Source: Aspergillus flavus (lineage: Eukaryota; Ascomycota; Eurotiomycetes; Eurotiales; Aspergillaceae). From it: 64,000 nt of DNA. Under the pieces are notes generated by a model. That model ran no database searches. It was given only the letters and a program-made list of their open reading frames with translations, and was not told where the DNA came from. Shown one piece after another: positions 45,507-57,732 of the stretch. Where the stretch lies: positions 930,001 through 994,000 of the forward strand of contig NC_092409.1 of the NCBI RefSeq assembly GCF_009017415.1, in the 5' to 3' direction. The stretch's first letter is position 1. Every line of letters begins with the position of its first letter. A program made the position numbers and the translations under genes.

Positions 45507-46689
45507 TCATCACGCACCATACCACATTAGTACCAGACGCCCTTCTTTTATTATTAATATGTTCCAACCGATTTCCTTTGTTATTTCCATACCCCGAATT
45601 GTCTACTATGTTCAATATATCCTCTTGTTGTGATTTTGATATGTACAAACCGTTGATATACCTGACTCGAAACTAACGTATTTACGTTATTGTTTCTGCC
45701 AATCGTCTTGTCGAACTATGTTTGTTTATAACAGTCGTTCTGATTCTGTCTCGTTTATCTCTCTTTTTTTTTTTTTTCTTATATGTCCTTGAGACCCGGA
45801 GTTCTTAGGGATGAACTTGGCCCATCTATGGGCAGCAGTGTACAGTCGCTCAAAGCAGGAGAACATAACATTGGAGCAAGAATGTATCACATATCTGGTG
45901 ACATGTATTTAGAATTTACTTAGCGTGTATTGTTGAATATTTAGAATAGTCCCATTATTCATAACTTGAAACTCTACATCCCATATTTTTTTGCCTTACG
46001 ATGCATTGCAACCCGGAAAGAATACAACATACGATCACCCCTTCTTGTCCGAGATCGCTGGGGCCACACCCCGTCAGTAAGCAATCCTCCAATAATAGTA
46101 ATCTCGGGTTCGCTATTGGGTCCGTCCAATCAGAAGATGTGGGGTGGTAGTGTATACAGCTCTAAACCACTAATAGCCGAGCTGTCGGAAACGACCGTCG
46201 TTTAGGCCTACGTTTTTAGGAATCCCAAGCTCGACAGAATTTTGTTACAAACTCCCGCCAGACATAATTAGAGTTATTTATTGAACCAGAATATGGAAGA
46301 TTGATCGAGAGTAGGAACAATGTTGGGCACAGATAGTGTTATATGTTGGGATACTTAGCCAGTGCGTAGTTCTACGGAAGACTACTCCTTAGCAAGGGCT
46401 ATTCCCATACACAATACATATTAAATTCAACTGGCAGTTCAAGAATATACTAAACTAATAGATAAGCAAGGAGGGCATCGGCATCTCTAAGCACTCAACC
46501 CCCGAGCAATACTGAGCGCATTGATCTTGCCTTACCACTGTGTGCTGAAGACATAGCAATGCTACAACTATCAAGAGCACTTTGGCGGACCATGAATACA
46601 GTCTGAGACATCTCTAAAAACGGATAGCTAGCCTGGTCAGAAATAGACACCACCCTTTTGAATTCATCCCAATCATGAAAACAGGTTTC
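45507..46689. other. Intergenic, no gene seen
   Basis: Downstream of the Clr5 gene. Contains a T run at about 45765-45778. No coding frame is convincing. Confidence 0.5.
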
Positions 46690-47291
46690 ATACCAAAAGC
46701 CTGCCCGCCTTAGTTGGCTCTGCGTTCCGGCCATGCTTGCCAATGTACCAGTTGAAAGATTCGCCAGGGAACACCATCTTCTTTAATCGCAGTTGCATAT
46801 GCTTCGTGTAATTTTCTTCTGCTGATTGTTTCACTTCAAATACATGAGTCCTCCGGTCCAACTGAGGTATGAATAGAGACTTGACTGCATAGGAAGCCTA
46901 CTTTTCGCAGGCAAATAAGGATGAGCTGTTTGCCGGAACACGTTTGGTCCAAGACTAAATTCACTGTCAGGCACGCAATGCGATGCTTGACACACACTTC
47001 TACTTACATTATGCCCATGTTGTGGACATGTGTACCGTAGGACGCCCGTGCCCTCTGGGCTTTTCCCACTGTATATTGAATGAGACCCCGCGTCATCCCA
47101 GTATCTCTATCGGCGCTAGGAATTGCAACACCTGGGAGCCTGTCGTGAGAACGATGATATCGGCTTCTGATAAACACGTTAGGACGATTGAATATGAAAA
47201 TGCTGTGGTCGTGCTTTGTACGGTACTCATCCTCGGAGGAACCGCTAATTCCAGATTTAAAGAACTCTTTGAGCCACAGTTTTAGTGACAA
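46690..47291 (-). pseudogene. Decayed C-terminal part of a flavin monooxygenase (BVMO type)
   Basis: Minus-strand fragments follow the C-terminus of a Baeyer-Villiger-like monooxygenase. They are ADIIVLTTGSQVLQFLAPIE (normally an ATGF/Y motif), RGVSFNIQWEK (normally GVSLxDxW), VPDSEFSLGPNV (normally GFPNLFxxxGPN), then RRTHVFEVKQSAEENY and SFNWYIGKHGRN (normally SWYxxxxGRN). They lie in at least two frames with stops between. No N-terminal FAD motif is found, so most of the gene is lost. Its sequence is not close to the intact monooxygenase at 27467-29339, so it is not a simple local duplicate. Confidence 0.65.
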
Positions 47292-47722
47292 TAACGTATT
47301 ATCTGATCATGCAACTGGACTCAACTTTGCCTTGCCCTCCGATGATTCTGAGCGATTGGCTCTTTAGTCACAAATCCGTTTTCTCCTGCGGTCGATTTTA
47401 TGGAGTTTAGTCTATCTGATAATCTTCTTAGTGGGGGGTCCCACGTTCCTTTGTGTGGCCTGCTTTGAAGACTGATATCCGACGCTCTGGTTGCGAGGGC
47501 TTGGGGCTATGTGCCTACATGTCCATCTGCCAACTATTCACGGCAGGTGAAGCGACTTTAGGGATAGACTATCAGGAGCATGATGTATATATTGCGTGAA
47601 CCATTAGATTGTTCGTGATTATAGCCTCTATATAAACAGCATAGGCCATATTACTAGAGAGGTACATAAACTCATTTCAAAATTTCATCATTGCATAGCG
47701 CCATTATGCCTTATAACCCTCC
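47292..47722. other. Intergenic
   Basis: Downstream of the beta-glucosidase gene. Nothing further is seen. Confidence 0.5.
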
Positions 47723-50226
47723 TTAAGCCGTGACAGGAGTAATCTTGGTCTCCTGGCTCAAATCTCTGCTGCTGAAGCCCACCCGGATGGTGAACTCGCC
47801 CTCGGGAATCAGCCACTCCTGCGACACGACATCCCAGTAGCTCAGATCTCTGCGCATGAGCTCAAATCCGACAGTCTGTGACTCACCAGGTGCCAGGGAC
47901 ACCTTGTCGAATCCACGGAGCTGCTTAGGCGGAGTTCCAGCAGGGGCGCTGTCGGGGAAGGTAACATAGAGTTGAGGGACGGTCGCTCCCTTGACATCAC
48001 CAGTGTTCGTGACAGTGACTGACACGTTGTACACGCTTTCCCACAGCGCGGGGTTTCCACCGGGCTGAATGGGGAGTTGTTCGGGGACCGAGGAGATGGA
48101 CTCGGCCAGAGGCTCAGTCTTGATATCGGAAAGACTGAAGGTCGTGTAGGACAGACCGAAGCCGAATTCGTAAAGCACGGAGATGTTGTGGGCATCGAAG
48201 TAACGGTAATCGATCTCAAGCTTCTCGTCGAACCATGCCTGCCAATCGTCCGCGCCGGTAGTTTCTACGGCAGTCGTGGGTGGCGCATTGTAATCGCTAC
48301 CGTTCTTGGCAATAGTGTATGGCAGCTTGCCGGAGGGGTTGACATCACCGTAGAGAATATCGACGATGGAGTTACCAGACTCCTGTCCGGGGTAGTGGGC
48401 GGCGACAATGGCAGTGACGTTGGGGTGGTTGGCAAAAGGAAGCTCATTGATGCCAGACGAGTGGGTAACGACGATAGTGTTATTACACTTCGAAGCGACC
48501 GAGTCGACAACCTCGTTTCCATTCCAATCCACCGAGAGGTACTCGCGGTCGGAGCCCTCTTCGGCCCAGGTCTTGAGGAAGACGAGACAGGCGTCAGGTG
48601 GTGTGGGTACCCAAAGGCTAGTTACGTCTGAATCGGCGATAAGGGTGTTGTTCAACCACCACTGAACCAGAGTGTTGTCCTGCTTGCCACGCGCCTTCAG
48701 GGCCTCAAGCGGTGTGACCAGATATGTGAAACGACCAGTTCCCGAGCCGCCACCGGCAGCGAGAGTGCCAAATTCAAAGGTAGCCTTGTTGACGGCGCCC
48801 TCAGTTGTATCACCAGCATCATTACCGAAGACAGCGATTGACTTAGGGGCCTTCAAGGGCAGGGCCTTGTTCTCGTTCTTGAGTAGGATGGTGGCTTCAG
48901 CTCCGTGTCTACGGATGAGCTCACCATGGTCTCCACGGACATCGCGGCTACGCTCCCCAGTCAGATTGAACTCACGAAGCCAAGTAGACCGGGGTGAGAA
49001 TGTGTTGAGGTCCGCAGAAGAAGGGTCAATCTCGGGGTAGCCTTGGTCCTGGCCGAGCCAGTAGTAAGGCGTCATGATACGGACAATCATATCATCCACA
49101 CGAGATATATCAACGGTTCCATTGTTGACAGCGAAGGTGACGTTCTTTCCAAAGAACGAGCCCGCTTCGGGGGTTTGGCCATACTGCCCGAGACCTCCCG
49201 GCATGTTCATATCAAGACCCCCCTCGATAGAGGAGACACCAGAGTGAGTACCACCCCAGTCAGACTGGACATAGCCTTGGAAGCCGAGCTCCTCCTTTAG
49301 GAGGCCATTGAGAACCTTCGAGTTCTGGCAGGCATAGGAGCCGTTGAGGCGCTGGTATGAGCACATAACGCTAGCAACCTTGGCACGGGCAGCGTTGGCG
49401 AATGGCCAGAGGTATAGTTCGTGAATAGTTCGGTCGTCAATATTGGAGGAAATGGCTTCCTGGATGACATCTGTCAACGTGCCGTTAGGGTTATAGTTTG
49501 GATTACGTTGGGTCTCTTGTTCATTGCCGATGAAATGCTTCGCACAGGCTTGAACACCGGCATCCTGGTAACCCTGAATGGTACGTTCCATGGCGACACC
49601 AGTCAGGTAAGGGTCTGCTGCAAAGCCCTCCCAGTTTCTCCCTCCGTAGCCTGAGCGTCCCAGAGGGCCAGCTACAGGTCCGAGAGCGACATGGGCACCT
49701 TTGCCCTTGAACTCCTCTCCCATGGCGACTCCTCGTTCATACAGGATGTCTTTGTCCCAAGTCGATGCTGCCGTGACGCCAGCGGAGAAGACGCTGGCAT
49801 AGTCAGCCACACGAATGGCCAAGGGGCCATCCTGTAAGCAGAGACCCTTAAAACCCAGTCGAGGGATTGCCACGATGTTTCCAACGCAAGGCCCGGGCTG
49901 GCCAGTGACCATGTCAGCCTTCTCTTCGAGTGTCAACTGGGCAACAAACTGCTGGGCCTTGGCAAGGGCTTCTTCCCAGCCACCTGCTCCAGTCGCATTG
50001 GCTATAATGGAAGTCAGTCACACTAGGCCATAGGTTAAGTTGTGGATTGGGACATACGCGACGGAAGCACAGCTGGCGAATGTCCGTACTGGCCGAGGAT
50101 AGTTGTGTTACGGGGTTGAACATAGCTGAAAGCGTCGTCGCTTCGACCAGATCCGCCGTAGTTCTGGCCATTGACTGCAGTTGCAGCCAACAGGCCAGAG
50201 ACAACAAGATGAGCAATGCTGGCCAT
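47723..50226 (-). CDS. Secreted GH3 beta-glucosidase, two exons
   Basis: Exon 1 (50058-50226) and exon 2 (47723-50001) join across a 56-bp intron (GTATGT donor) to about 815 aa. A signal peptide (MASIAHLVVSGLLAATAVNG) starts at an ACCATGG. The order of landmarks is that of glycoside hydrolase family 3: N-terminal (beta/alpha)8 domain with GPVAGPLGR, GRNWEGFAADPYLTG and KHFIGNEQE; nucleophile Asp near residue 304 in SDWGG; then the second domain with the probable acid/base Glu in EEGSDREYLSVDWNG and the block AAHYPGQESGNSIVDILYG, and a C-terminal fibronectin III-like domain (LRGFDKVSLAPGESQTV). It hydrolyses cellobiose and other beta-glucosides outside the cell. Many N-glycosylation sequons fit secretion. 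Codon use is GC-biased compared with the neighbouring cluster genes, as in highly expressed genes. Confidence 0.95.
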
Positions 50227-51771
50227 GGTTCGCACCTGGGTTGTTGTTCGGACCTCAAAGCAGCTCTACTGAAGTCATCTCGCAATCATTGTAGAGCAGC
50301 AGCCACTACTTATAGACCTCCCCGACGGCTACAAAAAATTCTTGCCAGCCGACGGTTGAGTCGCTACCGTAGGGTCCGTAGTACGGGGTATTGTTGAGGG
50401 AATTGATGCCAGGGTTACCGAGACCGGACCCACAACCCCACGGGGCTCGCTTCGAATCGCGTGGTCGGCAGGGTTCCCCACAACTCCGTTCCCCATATTC
50501 CGTTCGCGGGGTCACGGGTGATTCTTGCAGATTTTTTCCCTCGCGTGTTCGGCCGGCACCGCAGCGAGCACGGAGAAAATGCGAGAGCACATGGAAGCTC
50601 TCTGCCGTACCTGAGTGCTTTTTCAATAAATCTTAACATTATCTATTGCTCCAGCTCCCTGCAACATAGTCGCAACGAGTGGTAACCAGGCCCTGGTGTT
50701 GGTTTCTTATTCCGGATATGCGGAAATAGCCAATTCTAATGACTCGCAACCACATGAGAGAGCATGCTAAACTAATAGTGCAGCAATTATAATGTAGTTC
50801 TTGGAGTAGAACCTGTCGGAACGTGCCGCATTCGGACTATTGGGGACCAATGAAAGAGGACAAGGTTCGACGATCTCGCGTTGAACCTGCCATGTACCTA
50901 CGGAACGTTGACCCCAGCAAGGCCGAGATGAACCAGGAGCGATTCGTAATTGGTAGCCTGACGTCATGAAGCCGACCAAATGACCGCATTCATCTGGTGA
51001 ACCGTCTTCTATCCGTGCGTAACTTGTCGTAGATTATGCCGAAAACAAGAACTGACACCGGTGAGCAAATCCGAAGACTCAAGAGAAATGGTCCGAACAC
51101 AAAGAAAGGGCAGATTCCCGAAGTTTAGCCGGAGGGGCAGTCTCCTCATTGGATGTACCCCAGATCGTTCACTTAAAAGCGTGGGGTGACTTTGGGAGGA
51201 ATGTCTTGGCTCCATGAATTGGATCGGCGGGATGCCGAGATTTCAACACATAACTGTTCAGCATTACTCGCGCGGTATTGATTTCCGGGAATGAATTGAC
51301 CCGACTCTCCAACAAAGAGAAGCATCGTACGGTAAACCACCTATATTTGTCCGGGGACATATGCAACTTGCTTATTATGAAGTGGATCCCGCACGGGAAA
51401 GCTGGAACGCGAACGGACTTGAAGGAACTGTGGCACTAGAACTAACCTGCACTTCGTCCCGTATGTTTCGGAAAACCCCCGACAAAGGACTGGTGATGCA
51501 ATCGGTTCGATATCAGAGAAGGTATAAGAGAATCCAACTCATTGCGACGTGTTGTGAGCAAGAGCCAACTCTTCCTGATAGATGATGATGCCTAGGACGC
51601 CTATGTCATAACCATAGACATCTCCAGGTCTCTAGTCGTGGTAATCCTATGCTTGTGGTGACTGGCTGTTGTTGATAACTTGGGCGATTCTGGGCTTGTT
51701 CGACTAAACCTATACTAGCATTATCATTAGTAAAATTGATTATTATATCACTTTTTTAAATCGTTCTTTAT

Positions 51772-51830
51772 GGTTTTCTTTCTTCTCTTTCTTCTCTTTC
51801 TTCCTTTTTTTTTTTTTTTTTTTTTTTTTT
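51772..51830. repeat. TTCTC-rich tract ending in a 26-nt T run
   Basis: Low-complexity pyrimidine tract; the homopolymer runs from 51805 to 51830. Confidence 0.9.
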
Positions 51831-53270
51831 GTGCCCTTTGTAGTGTCTCCAGAATTTCAGCAGGCCTAGACTCTGAAGGCTCCGTGCTAGTGGTGTCACA
51901 CGCGCTACATATTGGCGGCCCTTGTGCCCTGACGACTTTTTCAATAATCCCATCTAGAGGTGCCTTTCATATCCACAATATAAATCAGGTTCCGGTAATG
52001 AGGCAGGTATAGTGATGAATCGATTTGAGAACGCTCTCATGAAGCTGATGTTACAATTCCGCTCTCTCAAGAACACCTCCAAAAGCATCAGTATATTCAC
52101 CATAACAGCTGGAGTACGTTTGAGACTAATATTAAGCCAGCAAACCGTGTAGATTATATCAATCCCTTTACTGAGGGTTTTCGCAGATCATGGAAAATGC
52201 CTTCTTCAACTTCGGGCTGTAAAGGAAAGCGACCTTCATGACAAAACAGCTTCTTGGAATTTCCATCCAGGAGTCAACCACTTAGAACCGCTTAAGGGAC
52301 TCGGGCATATATATCCGTGTCCATTCTAGGCATCTCACCCTTGCATTCTCTAACCCATCTCATAAATCATGACTAAAACGGGTAGTGTGGACGGCGATCA
52401 GTACCTGTCGGTACCCCGGGCTTTAGCTCAACTCACTTGCCTTGCGACAGAAATCCCTGGTCTGTCCTTTCGCAAGGAATGTCTTACCAACCAATATAAG
52501 CGTCATCTTCTCTTAGGCATGGATTCGAACACCAGTATCTGCAACGCAAGATCAATAAAATTGACTACCTAATACTCTCCACACATGCCCATTCCGAAAG
52601 CGTAGGATACTCACAAAGTTAGGGCTGGTTAACGGAAATCAGTCCATGGGCTACCGTGGTCTTACGAAGTGATAAAGCCGCAATCAGATCAACCTTCGTC
52701 TATGTGGTGATCTTAAATGCCTGAGGCCACATGACTTCATGTGGTATTCGGAGGATGCAAGCGGACATTGAGTCCTTTCTGGTGATTCAATTAAGGTTAG
52801 TATGTTGTGTTTGTTTTCCTTTTGTAACAAAACAGCGAAGTTTGGCTGAGCTTGAGGGGACTTTGGATTCTGACTTGTCGGCCCAGCTAACGCTTTTCTA
52901 AATCATGACTGTGTTTAAGTTTGTATATGGGCCAATAAGGACGGAAAATGTAGTACGGAATGGTGTTGAGCGTGAATTTCTTTTCCCCATCAAAGTTCTT
53001 TTTGATACTAACTCTCATTACATCGTGAGTGTGTAGGTTCATGGTATGAGAATATATATTAGATGATATGGTTAGATGCAGTGGACAACACTTATGGCTA
53101 GAAGGGTAGATTGATCACTGAAAAAGAAGGAAGAAGGGAACTACATTTCTCAGAAAGCCTTTGCATCATGGTATACTTCCAGGAGCGCTGGATGTATATG
53201 TTGAACACTACTAAGTGTTATTGCTACATACCCTGGAGGAGAAAATGAGGCGGCAGGACTGATAAGATAG

Positions 53271-53277
53271 TGAGTCA
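53271..53277 (+). promoter_or_regulatory. GCN4/CpcA-type site upstream of threonine synthase
   Basis: TGAGTCA, the exact core bound by the bZIP activator of general amino acid control (GCN4 in yeast, CpcA/CPC1 in filamentous fungi), about 250 bp before the ATG. Amino-acid biosynthesis genes are the known targets. Confidence 0.55.
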
Positions 53278-53443
53278 GTTTGAGGGCGGTGAATCTGGTG
53301 GGGGAATTGCCCCCTCCACGTGGGCCAGTGTATCCAGACCGCCTTCCATTTCCAGTCTTGAGGCAAAAGGCGTGAACGGACAATCGATGTTCCGCGATCA
53401 ACCCCTCGTCCGACTGGCCGATATCGCCATCGCCATCGCCATC

Positions 53444-53450
53444 AGAGTCA
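53444..53450 (-). promoter_or_regulatory. Second GCN4/CpcA-like site
   Basis: AGAGTCA here is TGACTCT on the minus strand, one base from the palindromic core, 75 bp before the threonine synthase ATG and just after a GCCATC repeat. Confidence 0.4.
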
Positions 53451-53524
53451 CAAACTTTCCAGCGCGACATCTACCAGCAGAGGGGAATTCTCAGCGCAAC
53501 AATTGCACCAGACTAGTGATCAAT

Positions 53525-55539
53525 ATGACGAGTACAGCTCCGACGGAATCCCAAAAATTCCTCTCCACCAGAGGTGGTGACTATGGCGTTCGTCTTCTAA
53601 GCATGAGTCATAGCTTGACGGTTTACTGATTTTCCCTCAGCTCTCGTTCGAGACCGTTGTCTTGAAGGGACTCGCTGCGGATGGCGGTCTTTTCTTGCCT
53701 CACGAAATCCCGACCGCAAACGACTGGGTATGTATACTCTATGCCGCATAAGCGCTTTCTTCCAGAATCTTCATTTTTAGCTTTCAAAGCGGCCCAGCGA
53801 GATCTGAGGCTAATGATAGATCGCAGCAAAGTTGGAAAGATCTCTCGTACGCCGAACTTGCCTTCAAGATCGTCAGCCTTTATATCTCCCCCTCCGAGAT
53901 CCCCCCGGAAGACCTGAAAGGCATCATTGAACGGAGCTACTCGACATTCCGCGCAGAAGATGTTGTCCCCTTGACCCATCTGCAGGATGACAACCTGTAT
54001 CTTCTCGAGCTATTCCATGGCCCAAGCTACTCCTTCAAAGACTGTGTGTTTCCTGATGTTATTCTGATATTCTTGTGCTGAGCCAATATAGGTGCCTTGC
54101 AATTTCTGGGAAATCTTTTCGAATACCTTCTCGTGCGGAAAAACCAAGGAAAGGTTGGAAAAGGTGCGCTCTTTAAAGCCTCTGGTGTGTGGCGATCCAG
54201 TAGAACTGACCAACTAGCAGATAGACATCATTTGACAGTCGTCGGTGCGACGAGCGGTGATGTAAGTTTTGATGGTGTGCCCTCCGGCGCCAGCGTTAAC
54301 CGTACATATTAGACTGGATCCGCCGCAATCTACGGTCTTAGGGGCAAGAAGGACGTGTCCGTGGTCATCTTGCATCCCAAGGGCCGCGTCAGCCCTATCC
54401 AAGAGGCGCAGATGACCACCTGCACAGACAGGAATGTCCACAATCTTGCCGTGACGGGAACATTCGACGATTGCCAGGTAGGGTTTGAGCATACTGGAAC
54501 CGCGGGACAATAGACTGACAGAGCAACAGGATATTGTCAAGGCTATGTTCAACGATCCTGATAGCAACCAGGCTTTGAAGCTCGGTGCCGTTAACTCCAT
54601 CAACTTCTCGAGAATCCTCGCCCAGATCGTGTTCTACTTCTACGCCTACTTCCAACTTGCCAGAAAGTCGCCGACGTTCAAAGTGGGCGACAAGGTCAGA
54701 TTTGTGACTCCCACCGGAAACTTCGGCAATATCCTCGCCGGTTACTTCGCAACCAAGATGGGTCTCCCCGCCGATAAGCTGGTCGTGGCAACAAATGAGA
54801 ACGATATCCTGCACCGCTTCTGGACGACTGGCCGCTACGAGAAGAACCCTGTTCAGGAACAGCAGGCCGATGGTACCGTGAAGGCCGAGGCTTGCAAGGA
54901 GACACCAAGCCCTGCAATGGATATTTTGGTCTCCAGCAACTTCGAGAGACTCATGTGGTTCCTCGCAAAAGGTATACCCCACGCCTTAGTCGCCTTTTGC
55001 TCTCATGCTGACTGATCATAGAACAAGCAGCGGCAGCCGGCTTGGACGACGCGTCCAGCAAGAAGAGGGCCGGTGAAGAGGTTTTGGCCTGGTACCAATC
55101 ATTGAAGGCAACTGGCGGCTTCGGGCCTGTAGATAAGGACCTGTTGGAAAACGGACGGTCGACTTTCGACAGCGACCGTGTGAGCAACTCAGAGACTGTC
55201 GAGACTATCAAGTCTTGCTACCAGGAAACCAAATACGTTCTTGATCCCCATTCGGCTGTTGCAGTTACCGTCGCGAAGAGATCGCTTGCTAAGAATGGCT
55301 CGAACGTCCACCACATCTCGCTCTCCACTGCTCACCCCGCCAAATTCTCTGAGGTCGTCGAATCAGCTCTCAAGGGCGAGGCCGGCTTCAACTTCGATGA
55401 GCAGGTGCTTCCTGACGAGTTCAAGGCTTTCGCGCAAAAGGAGACCAGGGTCACCACGGTTGAGAATTCGTGGGAGAAGGTCCGGGAGATCGTGAAACGC
55501 CAAGCTGAAGAGGACATCAAGGCTGAAAGCAGCGCTTAA
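53525..55539 (+). CDS. THR4: Threonine synthase, eight exons
   Basis: Converts O-phosphohomoserine to threonine with pyridoxal phosphate, in the cytosol. Exons 53525-53587, 53641-53727, 53827-54043, 54092-54163, 54221-54261, 54313-54477, 54530-54971 and 55022-55539 join in frame to about 534 aa, the usual fungal length. Landmarks: LSFETVVLKGLAADGGLF, the PLP-lysine segment FHGPSYSFKDCALQFLGN (Lys in FKD), LTVVGATSGD then TGSAAIYGLRGKKDV, the phosphate loop TPTGNFGNILAGY, and NENDILHRFWTTGRY. The exact match to the fungal enzyme across all junctions makes the model firm. Intron 1 begins with the weak donor GTTCGT, the same unusual donor seen in intron 3 of the ankyrin-vWA gene. GCN4/CpcA-type sites upstream suggest cross-pathway control. 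Confidence 0.95.
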
Positions 55540-56381
55540 GACAGAGCTTTATGTGAGACGAATCGTCTAGGCACCAGTGCCTGGCAGTAATAGACATTTT
55601 CTTTCCTTTTCTCTTTCAAAAATATCAGGTTTCATTTGGTCGATGCTTTGGATGCTTATTGTTTCGCGAGCATTGGAACACCACCCTGACCAAATCTTGA
55701 CGCATAGAACTAAAATAGAGACCATAAAAAGTTCTGACACTTTTACACACCATGAAAGAATCTCGTTTGATATATAAGTCAATAACAACTGTCACAATAC
55801 CGCTACTTACAGGATGAAAGGGCCACGTTTGAAACTTGGCCTCGACCTGTAGAGGGTCCACAACCAGAAAACGCGAAGTTTGCCCTTCAATAAGCGAGTA
55901 GGGACTTTACAATGTCCAAGTCGGTGGAGGATGACTCGTTACTTAGGTGATCTGTTGAATGTATGACACTGGTCGAGTCGTTGCCATGCACATGAGCAAT
56001 GGAACCCTAATTGCGGATGTGCGCAGACGGGGCTGAAGGAACGAATGTGTTGAGTTCATTTACCTTTCATCCCATAGGAAATTAAATGCCTAATGGTATC
56101 TATGATCTCAAGTCTTCTTAATGAAATTATCATCAGAACTGTATCAAAACGCAATATGTAAGAAACCTGTCATGTATACTTTAGAAAGAACAGTACCGGC
56201 GGGAGACACGCGCACTCAACAAACAGCAGAACAAATCTAAACACCAGACGCCAGTGACAAAGCGAGACGGAAATACCATTTGTTGTGAAGCTTGGAGTGA
56301 CAATAGCTCCAATGTTTCAATCAAGCGCGGAGAATGAAAATAAATAAGAATCAATGAGTTCTCTCAGAACTTATAAGCTAC
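55540..56381. other. Intergenic between convergent genes
   Basis: 3' regions of threonine synthase and of the minus-strand Cys-rich secreted protein. No gene is seen. Confidence 0.5.
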
Positions 56382-57342
56382 TCAGAGACGGGTTAGCGTG
56401 ATAGCCATAGTTCGTTCAAGGGTAGGAACAGGGTTAGTTGAGAGGCCGTCACATCGTCCTTTGTGTATCCAATAAGTGAGTGCTTTGCAGTTGCTATGCC
56501 TATCACATAAGCTGAGGCATTCATTGAGCCCTTTTGTCCTGCCAAGATTAATCCCACCTGTATTGACTACCTGGGCGAGTGCTATTCGTGGTTCGGAACT
56601 GTTTTTAGCCACATTCACGGGAATGCAATAGTTGAAACTTACCTCTCCTACACCAGGCCCTATAAGGTTTGCGACTCCTGCTTATATAGATGGACGGGTT
56701 CATCCCACGACCGCCTACAGAAAATAGGTAAGCAGTTGCAATAAAGAAGAACGAAAGTGCATGGAAATGCATACAATTCACAAGGTCCGCATCCTTCGCA
56801 TCCAGCTGCTGTTGCATATGTGCTGTCCTCATTTCGCAGTACTCATCAACAACAGTCTCACACTGAGTCCAGGCATCATCCACCTCTTCCTCACAACCGG
56901 GCTGTGGATAATCATGGGACGGGTCACCAGCGACCGGCTCCATTCGATCTGTCCGAACTAGAAGCAACCACTCTCCATTTCGATCTGGCTTCTCTACAAA
57001 ACCTGCCATGGCCAAAAAGCACCTGCCCCCTTCAGAGCTGCTAGCCTTTGGCTTCCACGATGCGGCATGACATAATCCCGCCTCCTCGGAGCACTTCTTG
57101 GCACATTCATAGGCATTCAGGACCTCGTGATAAAATACATTAGTATTTGTGGCGTAGTGATTGCAGATATATTCGTAGATAACTCCATCGACGGACTCCT
57201 CTTGTCGACCAGGTTCTAAGCAGCAGGCGGCTTTGTTGGGAGGTCCCCCGTTACTAGCGGGAGAAAGGCATGTTGGGGTTTCCTGGCCCCAGGTGGGTGG
57301 GAATAAAAGAACCAGGAGAAAAAGGCTTGATCTGGTGGACAT
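56382..57342 (-). CDS. Secreted Cys-rich / PAN-like protein, paralogue of the N-terminus of the WD40 protein, three exons
   Basis: Exons 56775-57342, 56643-56714 and 56382-56581 join in frame to about 279 aa. A signal peptide (MSTRSSLFLLVLLFPPTWG) precedes a Cys-rich domain reading CC, then SVDGVIYEYIC, CAKKCSEEAGLCHAASW and GRCFLAMAG. This matches CC, SVDGHVIEYSC, CAKRC and the following region in the secreted WD40 protein at 3973-5604. A helical linker with spaced cysteines (WTQCETVVDEYCEMRTAHM) follows, and the C-terminus is a second PAN/apple-like unit (LNECLSLCDRHSNCKALTYW, then GRCDG). PAN/apple modules bind proteins or sugars. The first intron (56715-56774) is clear. The second intron (56582-56642) has a strong GTAAGT donor but an acceptor chosen mainly for frame, so the junction is less certain. 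Function is unknown, probably cell-surface binding. Confidence 0.7.
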
Positions 57343-57613
57343 CTTGAAATGGTGGAGAAGGGATATGTATTATCAGTTCGAGAAGAAGGGGAACTGTTTT
57401 AAATAGCAGGGTTTTCTTCCATCCTCGAGGTATATGCAGCTGATAAAGGCACTTGCACTAGAGCCGGAAAGGAAAAGAACGCCTCCATGATGTAATAAAG
57501 TTTATATGTTCATGATCGAGTCCAAAGCTGATACATGGAACATTTCCAGAACACAACCATGGTACATACCACGTAGTTCAGTCTTATAACCCAAATACTT
57601 AGAGTAAGCTAGT

Positions 57614-57732
57614 ACATACGACCATAGGGTGTGGAGAACAGGGCTTCCCGTCCGCTCAGCCGTACTTAAGCCACACGCCGGAAGGTTAGTAGTTGGGTGG
57701 GTGACCACCAGCGAATCCCTTCTGTTGTATGT
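57614..57732 (+). rRNA. 5S ribosomal RNA gene
   Basis: The sequence beginning ACATACGACCATAGGGTG and ending CTTCTGTTGTATGT is a full 119-nt fungal 5S rRNA, with the 5' and 3' ends complementary (ACATAC / GTATGT) and the internal promoter region GTTAGTAGTTGGGTGGGTG intact. T-rich DNA follows, as needed for RNA polymerase III termination. Dispersed single 5S genes are normal in Pezizomycotina. A few positions (GGAGAACAGG, CCGGAAGG) differ from the Neurospora form I remember and may be species variation or a minor variant copy. Confidence 0.95.

Larger units (their letters stand above)
50227..53524. other. Intergenic, promoters of the beta-glucosidase and threonine synthase
   Basis: No gene is supportable. 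It holds a long pyrimidine/T run and, on the right, two GCN4/CpcA-type sites. A 67-codon frame at 52369-52572 with an ATG is unrecognised. Confidence 0.5.

Noticed and set aside
57502..57708. Minus-strand ORF of 68 codons
   Set aside because: It lies mostly across the 5S rRNA gene and is a chance frame.
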